A DNA stretch of 5,218 nt from Tidjanibacter sp. (GCA_017630115.1 JAGBVY010000015.1:1-5218); one strand, 5' to 3'; shown: positions 1 through 5,087, counted from the stretch's first letter. Numbers and translations are program-made. The notes: generated from the letters alone by a model not told the origin.

Positions 1-322
1 AGTTTCTGAAATCACCGTCAAACTCAATGTCGCACGAGCTAACTTCGCCTGTGTGATTCATTACTTGTGTGTTGATTGCCAACTTGTCGAATTGCATCAA
101 CTTTTCGCCCACGGGCAGCAGGTAAAACTCTTTCTGCCTAAGCGCAGCTTTGCCTATGCAATAACAGAGTAACATATTGAATTTTAGATGTTTCTTCTGG
201 CTTATCCTAACAAGGCGTGTGACATCCACTTTTTTGACGAATGTGAGCATTGGGTTGGGGGCATTTTTCCATATTTCATACTGCCTGCCTCGCGATGTGT
301 CTTGGGGATTTATCTCTCTCAT
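1..322 (-). CDS. CatA-like (chloramphenicol acetyltransferase family) O-acetyltransferase, 5' part only
   Basis: Open minus-strand frame beginning ATG at 322 and running off the left edge after 107 codons without a stop. The protein starts MREINPQDTSRGRQYEIW. Residues ~25-70 read PMLTFVKKVDVTRL, LKFNMLLCYCIGKAA and KEFYLLP, followed by DKLAINTQVMNHTGEVSSC. This order matches the N-terminal half of the CAT fold: the D(I/V)T-x-(F/L) strand, the KF-x-(P/M) helix, the EFR/EFY strand and the segment before the FR-x-F region. In this family a trimeric enzyme transfers acetyl from acetyl-CoA to a hydroxyl. The catalytic motif (HHAVxDG-like) would lie beyond the window, so activity cannot be judged, and members in Bacteroidota are usually not proven resistance genes. 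The start is supported by a TATCTTTG element about 28 nt upstream. Assignment is from remembered motif similarity, without alignment. Confidence 0.75.
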   Translation of the reverse strand, partial: MREINPQDTSRGRQYEIWKNAPNPMLTFVKKVDVTRLVRISQKKHLKFNMLLCYCIGKAALRQKEFYLLPVGEKLMQFDKLAINTQVMNHTGEVSSCDIEFDGDFRN

Positions 323-350
323 AGCTGTAAATTTTTTTGATAAAGGGTCG

Positions 351-358
351 CAAAGATA
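351..358 (-). promoter_or_regulatory. Probable -7 element for the CatA-like gene
   Basis: On the minus strand this reads TATCTTTG, a match to the Bacteroidota TAnnTTTG -7 element, and would place the transcription start at about 345 and give a leader of roughly 20-25 nt before the ATG at 322. No TTTG is found at the usual 19-21 nt upstream, so the -33 half is weak or absent. The site lies between the terminator of the upstream tRNA and the gene, which is where a promoter is needed. Confidence 0.5.
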
Positions 359-394
359 GTAATTTCTTCGCAAAGTCACCCCCCAATGCATTAG

Positions 395-424
395 AAAATA
401 CAAAAGCAGTCATACGACTGCTTT
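395..424 (-). terminator. Intrinsic terminator of tRNA-Gly(CCC)
   Basis: On the minus strand a perfect 9-bp stem, AAAGCAGTC / GACTGCTTT (arms 416-424 and 403-411), encloses a four-base loop, GTAT. It runs into a T-rich tail reading TTTTGTATTTTC. It begins 4 nt after the encoded CCA of the tRNA, so it should end that transcript and insulate the CatA-like gene beyond. Confidence 0.85.
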
Positions 425-427
425 GCT

Positions 428-503
428 TGGAGCGGAAAGCGGGACTCGAACCCGTGACCCTTGGCTTGGGAAGCCAATGCTCTACCAACTGAGCTATTTC
501 CGC
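428..503 (-). tRNA. tRNA-Gly, anticodon CCC
   Basis: A 76-nt cloverleaf including an encoded CCA (428-430). The acceptor stem is GCGGAAA/TTTCCGC with all 7 pairs. The D-arm is GCTC-AGTTGGTA-GAGC. The anticodon stem is TTGGC/GCCAA with loop TTCCCAA, which puts anticodon CCC at 468-470 and means it reads GGG codons. The variable region is GGGTC and the T-loop TTCGAGT. The discriminator is T, as expected for bacterial glycine tRNAs. One oddity is that the outermost T-stem pair is A49-C65, a mismatch. It lies downstream of the nuclease gene on the same strand and is followed at once by an intrinsic terminator. Its first 26 bases are identical to those of tRNA-Gly(GCC) at 4948, so the two are isoacceptor paralogues. 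Confidence 0.97.
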
Positions 504-508
504 AATTA

Positions 509-564
509 TGTGCGACAAACTATCGAGAGAGGTCAAAACTGCCTCTTCAACATTTTGTCGCACA
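509..564. repeat. Perfect 11-bp inverted repeat in the tRNA-Gly(CCC) leader/promoter
   Basis: TGTGCGACAAA at 509-519 is the exact reverse complement of TTTGTCGCACA at 554-564, with 34 nt between them. Inside is a second, shorter pair, AGAGG and CCTCT, so a two-stage hairpin is possible. The outer right arm overlaps the TAnnTTTG element by two bases and reaches across the expected transcription start. The left arm ends 5 nt before the tRNA 5' end. It could act as DNA (operator) or, if the transcript starts early enough, as an RNA leader structure. Confidence 0.7.
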
Positions 565-570
565 AATATA
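563..570 (-). promoter_or_regulatory. -7 element of the tRNA-Gly(CCC) promoter
   Basis: On the minus strand this is TATATTTG, identical to the -7 elements upstream of tRNA-Gly(GCC) and of the gene at 3425. The expected transcription start is about 557-560, giving a leader of ~55 nt. The -33 position falls in the 3' end of the nuclease gene and shows no TTTG, so the promoter may be weak, and the tRNA may also be made by read-through from the rho-nuclease transcript. Confidence 0.6.
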
Positions 571-575
571 CTACT

Positions 576-1406
576 TTATTTGATTGGTTGTACACTCTCG
601 GGGTCGAAAATCGAATTGAGAACATAGGCCAAGCGGTAGCCACCAACCAACATCCTATCCTCCAACAGGGGCGAAAAGTCATAGACAAACTGGTAGGAAA
701 GATTGGGATTCTCGCCCATACTCTCTACATAGTCGTAGATTTTAGCTGCACCCGCAACAGTCTCTGTAAACCACTGTTCAAAATTGCCCTGCATAACGGT
801 AGCCTTAAACTCTGCGTCGGTCCTATCGAGCTGGTCGCGCCACTCCGAATAGCTCCAATTGCGAGCCGACTCAACGATTTTGCTATCCCACACCGAGTGG
901 AGGTTGGTATTGCGGCTAAACCATCTAACCTTAGTACGGTTGCCACCAAGGTCCGAAAGGCGTCCTGCGTGCATTGGGCAGTGCATATCGCCCACCATAT
1001 GGACAATCATCTTAACATAGTCGCTCCTAACGCTATCGGTCAGATTCTCGTAGTTATTGGTGAGCTCACTGGTAAGTCTTTCCAATGCCACAACAACGTC
1101 GCCATTGTCGTTTTTCTTCATAGTCTGGTAGGTGTGGCCGTTATCCACATTGGCATAGTGCCAAGTTTTGGTCTGGTTGTAGCCAGCCTCCCAGTAGGGC
1201 GAATTCTGGATGCTATCCATCCACGAAGAGTAATAGACAATCGAGCGGCCATCGAGCAACTCCGCAAGGCGCTCTTTGGTCTTCTCGGTGAGGTGATTCT
1301 CTGCAATTGCTGCAACAACATCGTGACCCGTGGGGCCCCAGCAATAACCACTCAGTGAGTTAAATAGCGCTGCAAGGCTCACGATAAAAATAGGTAGTCT
1401 CTTCAT
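576..1406 (-). CDS. Secreted S1/P1-type zinc-dependent nuclease
   Basis: A 276-aa exported nuclease that should cleave single-stranded DNA and RNA through a three-zinc centre. Residues 1-22 form a signal peptide (MKRLPIFIVSLAALFNS, then LSGYC), and cleavage before Trp23 would leave mature W-G-P-T-G-H-D. In P1 nuclease the N-terminal Trp amino group itself binds zinc. The other ligands are present with family spacing: His28, Asp64 (SWMD), His83 (WHY), His136/Asp140/His146 (VHMVGDMHCPMH) and His170/Asp174 (LHSVWD). The length is normal for the family. An in-frame ATG at 1442 is rejected because it would put 12 charged residues in front of the signal peptide; the ATG at 1406 has an A-rich upstream sequence. 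It begins 45 nt after the rho stop with no promoter or terminator visible between, so it is probably co-transcribed with rho. The likely role is periplasmic or extracellular nucleic-acid scavenging. Confidence 0.93.
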   Translation of the reverse strand: MKRLPIFIVSLAALFNSLSGYCWGPTGHDVVAAIAENHLTEKTKERLAELLDGRSIVYYSSWMDSIQNSPYWEAGYNQTKTWHYANVDNGHTYQTMKKNDNGDVVVALERLTSELTNNYENLTDSVRSDYVKMIVHMVGDMHCPMHAGRLSDLGGNRTKVRWFSRNTNLHSVWDSKIVESARNWSYSEWRDQLDRTDAEFKATVMQGNFEQWFTETVAGAAKIYDYVESMGENPNLSYQFVYDFSPLLEDRMLVGGYRLAYVLNSIFDPESVQPIK

Positions 1407-1451
1407 ATTTTGGTATTCTTTAAGGTGTTTTGTTTTTATCAATTAAGGCTT

Positions 1452-3197
1452 TTAGCTATCCATTGTCATCAGCAACTCCTCGTTGCTTGTGGTGTTTTGC
1501 ATCTGTTTCATCATAAGCTCCATAGCTTCCACTGAGGTCATATCGGCCAAGTGGCGACGTACGACCCAAGTCCTTTGCAGCACCTCCTTGCTCGTGAGCA
1601 AATCCTCGCGTCGAGTGCCACTTGCCGAAACATCAACAGCAGGATAGATGCGTTTGTTGGCCAGTTTGCGATCGAGCTGCAACTCCATATTGCCCGTACC
1701 CTTAAACTCCTCAAAGATAACCTCATCCATCTTTGAGCCCGTATCGAGCAACGCAGTTGCAATAATAGTCAGCGAGCCTCGCTCCTCGGTCTTACGAGCC
1801 GCACCAAAGAAGCGTTTGGGTTTGTGGAGCGCATTGGCATCTACACCGCCCGAAAGCACCTTGCCCGATGCGGGCTGCACCGTATTGTAGGCCCTTGCCA
1901 AGCGGGTGATAGAGTCGAGCAAAATCACAACATCGTGTCCGCACTCCACCATTCGTTTCGCCTTTTCGAGCACCATCTCGGCTACCTTAACGTGGCGCGT
2001 TGCCTGTTCGTCGAAAGTCGAAGATACAACCTCGGCCTTGACGTGGCGAGCCATCTCGGTAACCTCCTCAGGACGCTCGTCGATGAGCAGCACAATCAGG
2101 TAAACCTCTGGGTGGTTGTCGGCAATAGCGTTGGCTATCTCTTGGAGAATCATAGTCTTACCAGTCTTGGGCTGAGCAACAATCATACCACGCTGACCCT
2201 TACCAATGGGTGCAAACATATCGATTGTTCGAGTGGTGAGATTGTTGTGACCATTGCCCGTAAGGCAGAACTTCTCCTGTGGAAATAGAGGTGTCATATA
2301 CTCAAATTGCATCCTGTCGCGAAGGTTTTCAGGAGCAAGACCATTCACTTCCAACACCTTCACCAGAGGGAAGTATTTTTCGCCAATTTTTGGTGGGCGA
2401 ATCACACATCGAACCGTATCGCCAACCTTCAAGCCCCAATTCTTGATTTGCGATGGGGCAACATAGATATCATCGGGCGAATTGAGATAGTTGTAGTCGG
2501 CCGAGCGCAAGAAGCCATAGCCATCGGGCATAATTTCAAGCACACCCTCGCCCTCTACAATGACATTTTCAATCTCGCGCTGTATGTCGAGCTCTTCGTC
2601 GTACTCCTGCTCGTAGATGTCGCCATCCTCCTCGGCTCTCTCCTCCACCTCAATTATCATTTCTCCCTCTTGGTTGGGCTGGGATTCGATGGGTTGAACC
2701 TCCTCGGTAACAGCATTTTTGGGCTTACGACCGCGTTTTTTAGGGGTGGGAGCGACCTCTTCCTCTACCTCCGATTGAGCTTCGTCGAAAACGGGTGCGA
2801 CCTCCACATTCTCTTCTGGCAGAGGATTTTTGCGAGGGCGACCACGACGTTTGGGTTTAACCTCCTCCACAACTTCGCTTGTGGCGACCTCAGCAGCCGA
2901 CTCGGCACTAACCTCCGGCTCGTTTATAGCAACTTCCACCTCGTCGGAAATGGGGTCGGCGTTGGTTGCCCTTGTGGTATATTCCACCCTTTGAGCCACG
3001 CTCATTCGTTTGCGAGGTCGGCGCACAGGAGCTTCACTCTCTTGGGGTTGCCTTGCTCCATTCTCGTTGCCAGCAGAGGCATCGAGTATCTTGGCAACAA
3101 GTTTCTCTCGGCCCGAGCGTATGTCCAGACCAAGACTGCGGGCAATCTCTCTCAATTCTGAAAGACTTTTGCCCATAAGTGTTTCCATATCGTGCAT
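1452..3197 (-). CDS. rho: Transcription termination factor Rho, with long charged insertion
   Basis: Hexameric RNA-dependent ATPase/translocase that ends transcription; 581 aa from the chosen start, against ~419 in E. coli. In order: a helical Rho_N domain (~5-40, [14 protein letters not shown]); a low-complexity charged linker (~45-215) with acidic blocks and basic islands KRRGRPRK (~116-123) and KKRGRKPK (~153-160); the cold-shock RNA-binding domain (~217-286, [17 protein letters not shown]); Walker A (334-348, AQPKTGKT); LLIDERPEE with catalytic Glu374; Walker B ([10 protein letters not shown], Asp428); Q-loop [20 protein letters not shown] (~449-468); and R-loop [20 protein letters not shown] (~486-505). 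All motor motifs are intact. The frame is open to 3320, but the promoter at 3298-3328 overlaps that start, so translation must begin later. ATGs at 3197, 3188 and 3176 are candidates; 3197 is chosen because it gives the usual Rho_N length. The nuclease gene follows 45 nt downstream. Confidence 0.97.
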   Translation of the reverse strand: MHDMETLMGKSLSELREIARSLGLDIRSGREKLVAKILDASAGNENGARQPQESEAPVRRPRKRMSVAQRVEYTTRATNADPISDEVEVAINEPEVSAESAAEVATSEVVEEVKPKRRGRPRKNPLPEENVEVAPVFDEAQSEVEEEVAPTPKKRGRKPKNAVTEEVQPIESQPNQEGEMIIEVEERAEEDGDIYEQEYDEELDIQREIENVIVEGEGVLEIMPDGYGFLRSADYNYLNSPDDIYVAPSQIKNWGLKVGDTVRCVIRPPKIGEKYFPLVKVLEVNGLAPENLRDRMQFEYMTPLFPQEKFCLTGNGHNNLTTRTIDMFAPIGKGQRGMIVAQPKTGKTMILQEIANAIADNHPEVYLIVLLIDERPEEVTEMARHVKAEVVSSTFDEQATRHVKVAEMVLEKAKRMVECGHDVVILLDSITRLARAYNTVQPASGKVLSGGVDANALHKPKRFFGAARKTEERGSLTIIATALLDTGSKMDEVIFEEFKGTGNMELQLDRKLANKRIYPAVDVSASGTRREDLLTSKEVLQRTWVVRRHLADMTSVEAMELMMKQMQNTTSNEELLMTMDS

Positions 3198-3232
3198 ATA
3201 TAATAGATTTGGTATATCTAAATAAAACTCTA

Positions 3233-3280
3233 TTAAACAACGTAAAGTGTAGGGAAATATGATGTCCGACCAGACACCAT
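3233..3280 (-). other. Possible leader-peptide ORF and hairpin in the rho 5' leader
   Basis: Within the ~95-nt leader, the minus strand has an ATG at 3280 opening 15 codons ([15 protein letters not shown]) ending in TAA at 3233-3235, out of frame with rho. Its first bases form the 5' arm of an 8-bp hairpin, ATGGTGTC/GACATCAT with one G-U pair and loop TGGTCG (3259-3280), so the start codon would be masked when the hairpin forms. Known comparison: E. coli rho also has a leader region involved in autoregulation. An ORF this short can occur by chance, and no ribosome site is recognisable. Confidence 0.3.
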
Positions 3281-3297
3281 AGTCGAAATTTCTATCA

Positions 3298-3328
3298 CAA
3301 AGGTAGTATTTTTTTGACAAATAACAAA
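3298..3328 (-). promoter_or_regulatory. rho promoter (TTTG-N19-TACCTTTG)
   Basis: On the minus strand TTTG (3328-3325) is followed after exactly 19 nt by TACCTTTG (3305-3298), matching the Bacteroidota housekeeping consensus TTTG / TAnnTTTG with normal spacing. Transcription should start near 3291-3295, leaving a leader of about 95 nt before the rho ATG at 3197. This placement is the main argument against the upstream in-frame start at 3320. Confidence 0.8.
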
Positions 3329-3334
3329 AAATAC
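3306..3334. repeat. 9-bp inverted repeat across the rho promoter spacer
   Basis: GTATTTTTT (3306-3314) and AAAAAATAC (3326-3334) are perfect reverse complements separated by 11 nt. The repeat begins directly next to the -7 element and covers the -33 element of the rho promoter. It could be an operator or simply an A/T-tract coincidence, since the arms are mostly runs of T and A. Confidence 0.4.
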
Positions 3335-3375
3335 GCCTATTTTGATATTGTGGTGGGTTTTCGCCAATTTGTTTG

Positions 3376-3383
3376 TATATTTG
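3376..3383 (+). promoter_or_regulatory. -7 element for the pRiA4b-like/miaA unit
   Basis: TATATTTG, a full TAnnTTTG match, with the expected start at about 3387-3391 and a leader of ~35 nt to the ATG at 3425. The -33 half is poor: the nearest TTG is about 25 nt upstream and the nearest TTTG 31 nt upstream. It is arranged back to back with the rho promoter, about 70 bp away. Confidence 0.6.
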
Positions 3384-3424
3384 TACTACCTAAAAGAGTG
3401 TAATTGAAAGAAACCCTATTTATT

Positions 3425-3970
3425 ATGTCAATGTTTTTCAAATTCCGAATGCTCAGCGACGAGAGCGATGTTTTCGTTAGAGATTACGAAGTAAAGTATG
3501 ATATGAACCTATTGGAGTTCAACGACTTCATCTGCTCCGACCTCGGCTACGACAACTCGGGTATGACCTCATTCTTCCTCTCCGACGGACAATGGCGCAA
3601 GCTACGCGAATTTACCCTGATGGATATGGGGGACGGTATGAGCGACTTCCACGACAACGAAGACAACATCCCGCCAATGGCTATGGAAAAAGTGGTGCTC
3701 GGACAACTCATCCACGAAAATCACGACCGACTCATCTGGCTTTTCGATATGTTTGCCGACAGGGCCTACTATCTCGAACTCATTGAGGCAGGCTTCGTTC
3801 AGGAGGGGGTTGAGTATCCACGCACACTCTTCGCCCACGGAGAGCCCTCCGATCAATACGACCCCGAGGCTGGCGGCGTAGGCGAAAAGTCTATTTTCGA
3901 GGAGATGATGGACGATTTCGGCGACTTTGGTGGCAACGACAGCTACGATAGCTACGACGATGAGTACTAA
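3425..3970 (+). CDS. pRiA4b ORF-3-like (IS1096 passenger TnpR-like) family protein
   Basis: A 181-aa soluble protein of unknown molecular function. The N-terminal FFKFRMLSDESDVFVRDYEV, then LLEFNDFICSDLGYDNSGMTS-FF-SDGQW (~28-57), TLMDMG and IWLFDMFADRAYYLEL (~103-118) follow the pattern of the plasmid pRiA4b ORF-3-like family. That pattern is a small alpha/beta domain whose members contain an F-x-I/M strand, a W/Y-containing turn and a Y/W-x-F-D strand. The family name comes from a plasmid and a transposon passenger and does not imply recombinase activity; I see no serine-recombinase catalytic motif. The C-terminus (~157-181) is an acidic tail rich in Asp, Gly and Tyr (DDFGDFGGNDSYDSYDDEY) and is probably disordered. 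Upstream TTG at 3404 is in frame, but the ATG at 3425 puts the start just before the conserved strand; the ATG at 3431 is also possible. It overlaps miaA by 11 bp, which suggests co-transcription and coupled translation. Confidence 0.8.
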   Translation: MSMFFKFRMLSDESDVFVRDYEVKYDMNLLEFNDFICSDLGYDNSGMTSFFLSDGQWRKLREFTLMDMGDGMSDFHDNEDNIPPMAMEKVVLGQLIHENHDRLIWLFDMFADRAYYLELIEAGFVQEGVEYPRTLFAHGEPSDQYDPEAGGVGEKSIFEEMMDDFGDFGGNDSYDSYDDEY

Positions 3971-4886
3971 TGTCGCCCGACATAAGAAAACACTTGTAGT
4001 GGTGCTTGGGCCTACGGGGTCGGGTAAGACCGACCTCGCAGTAGCTCTTGCACAACATTTCCACACCGAGATTATCTCCACCGACTCGCGCCAATTCTAC
4101 AAAGGTATGGCCATTGGCACTGCACAGCCCTCGGCCGACCAACTTGCAGCCATCCCCCACCACTTTATTGCCGACCGCACACCCGAGCAAGAACTCAGCG
4201 CAGGCGCTTACGAGCGAGAAGCGCTTGCCCGATTGGAGCAACTCTTCACTCAATACGATGTTGTGGTTGCCGTTGGTGGCTCGGGACTATATATCGACGC
4301 CCTTTGCGAGGGTTTCGACGAGCTCCCAAGCGATACGGCCCACATACGCACGGAACTTATGCAGCGCCTTGCGAGCGAAGGTTTGGAGAGTCTGTGTCTG
4401 CAATTGGCGGAGCTTGACCCGGCTTACTATCAAGTGGTTGATAGGCACAATCCGGCTCGCATCGTTAGGGCTTTGGAGGTCTGCCTTGCGAGTGGCCGCC
4501 CCTACTCCGAGCAACGTACCGCCACCAAACGCACCCGCCCATTCAAAATACTGAGGATTGGCATTGAGTGGCCACGCGAGGAGCTATATGAGCGTATCAA
4601 TCGCAGGGTTGATATGATGATTGAGGATGGCTTGGAAGCCGAGGCCCGTAGCGTCTATCACCTTCGCCACCTCTCATCGCTCCAAACGGTGGGCTATCGC
4701 GAGATGTTCGACTACTTCGACGGCACGATTAGTAGGGATGAGGCAATTGAACTAATCAAACGCAATAGTCGCCGCTATGCCAAACGCCAAATGACTTGGT
4801 TTCGCCGCACCCCTGATATTGAGTGGATTATGAAAAAAGATGTGGAAAAAGCTAAAAAAATTGTAGAAATTTTTTGCGAAGAATAA
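3960..4886 (+). CDS. miaA: tRNA dimethylallyltransferase MiaA
   Basis: Transfers the dimethylallyl group from DMAPP to N6 of A37 in tRNAs reading codons that begin with U, the first step to ms2i6A. It is 308 aa, a normal length. Motifs in order: P-loop GPTGSGKT (17-24); DSRQFYKGMAIGTAQP (42-57), with Asp42 as the expected general base; GGSGLYIDAL (106-115) in the DMAPP site; HNPARIVRALE (163-173); the insertion domain with RPYSEQR and RINRRVDMMIEDGLEAEA; LQTVGYREM (241-249); and RNSRRYAKRQMTWFRR (268-283) for tRNA binding. The ATG at 3960 lies inside the last codons of the previous gene (ATGAGTACTAA), so translation is probably coupled. A longer reading from TTG at 3927 would add only low-complexity residues translated from the neighbour's acidic tail and is rejected. 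The lysine-rich C-terminal end overlaps the -33 element of the following tRNA promoter. Confidence 0.97.
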   Translation: MSTNVARHKKTLVVVLGPTGSGKTDLAVALAQHFHTEIISTDSRQFYKGMAIGTAQPSADQLAAIPHHFIADRTPEQELSAGAYEREALARLEQLFTQYDVVVAVGGSGLYIDALCEGFDELPSDTAHIRTELMQRLASEGLESLCLQLAELDPAYYQVVDRHNPARIVRALEVCLASGRPYSEQRTATKRTRPFKILRIGIEWPREELYERINRRVDMMIEDGLEAEARSVYHLRHLSSLQTVGYREMFDYFDGTISRDEAIELIKRNSRRYAKRQMTWFRRTPDIEWIMKKDVEKAKKIVEIFCEE

Positions 4887-4903
4887 AAAAGCCACTATAT
4901 TTG
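4873..4903 (+). promoter_or_regulatory. tRNA-Gly(GCC) promoter (TTTG-N19-TATATTTG)
   Basis: TTTG at 4873-4876 and TATATTTG at 4896-4903 with a 19-nt spacer match the Bacteroidota consensus in both halves. The -33 half lies inside the last codons of miaA (stop at 4884-4886). Transcription should begin around 4907-4910, giving a ~40-nt leader before the tRNA. The tRNA is therefore probably transcribed independently of miaA, although no terminator separates them. Confidence 0.82.
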
Positions 4904-4947
4904 CACTCGCAAAACGGATTTAGCTCCGTGGAGCACTTTCACATAAT

Positions 4948-5023
4948 GCGGAAATAGCTCAGTTGGTAGAGCACAACCTTGCCAAGGTTGGGGTCGCGAG
5001 TTCGAGTCTCGTTTTCCGATCCA
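4948..5023 (+). tRNA. tRNA-Gly, anticodon GCC (G1-A72 mismatch)
   Basis: A 76-nt cloverleaf with encoded CCA (5021-5023) and discriminator T5020. The D-arm is GCTC-AGTTGGTA-GAGC. The anticodon stem is CAACC/GGTTG with loop TTGCCAA, which gives anticodon GCC (4981-4983) for GGC and GGU codons. The variable region is GGGTC. The T-arm is GCGAG-TTCGAGT-CTCGT, whose outer pair is G49-U65. The acceptor strands GCGGAAA and TTTCCGA pair at six positions, but the first pair is G1 with A72 instead of G-C. In E. coli the 1:72 pair is part of glycine identity, so this is unusual. The rest of the molecule looks fully functional. It has its own promoter and terminator. Confidence 0.95.
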
Positions 5024-5053
5024 AGTCCAAAAGTTTTGAGGACAAAATCAAGC

Positions 5054-5087
5054 AAAACCCTTTGAAACATCGTTTCAGAGGGTTTTT
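5054..5087 (+). terminator. Strong intrinsic terminator after tRNA-Gly(GCC)
   Basis: AAAACCCTTTGAAAC (5054-5068), loop ATC, then GTTTCAGAGGGTTTT (5072-5086) form a 15-bp stem with one T-G wobble, followed by one more T to make a five-T run. The A-run on the 5' side means it could also terminate transcripts coming from the right on the minus strand. It lies 30 nt beyond the tRNA CCA. Confidence 0.9.

Noticed and set aside
177..359. 60-codon plus-strand frame with a hydrophobic stretch
   Set aside because: It lies antisense to the CatA-like gene start and its promoter, and has no supporting start signal or homology that I recognise.
276..563. Minus-strand 95-codon frame (AEIAQLVEHWLPKPRVTGSSP)
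   Set aside because: It is the sense-strand reading of tRNA-Gly(CCC) and its terminator, another typical tRNA artefact.
423..1358. Long plus-strand open frame (311 codons) opposite the nuclease gene
   Set aside because: It is antisense to the nuclease, which has a signal peptide and all zinc ligands, and its start lies within the tRNA-Gly(CCC) terminator/tRNA region. Its translation shows no recognisable domain.
1407..1451. Possible promoter or terminator between rho and the nuclease
   Set aside because: There is no TAnnTTTG and no stem followed by T-run; CTTTAAGG is a short palindrome only.
2307..3161. 284-codon plus-strand frame opposite rho, with others at 1824-2288 and 1648-1890
   Set aside because: All are antisense to conserved rho coding sequence. 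The longest lies opposite the low-complexity charged linker, where skewed codons leave the opposite strand free of stops.
3404..3424. TTG start adding seven codons to the pRiA4b-like gene
   Set aside because: The ATG at 3425 gives a start just before the conserved FFKFRMLSD strand, and TTG starts are uncommon.
3927..3959. TTG start adding eleven codons (MVATTATIATT) to MiaA
   Set aside because: The added residues are just the out-of-frame reading of the neighbour's acidic tail, and the ATG at 3960 gives a normal MiaA N-terminus ahead of the P-loop.
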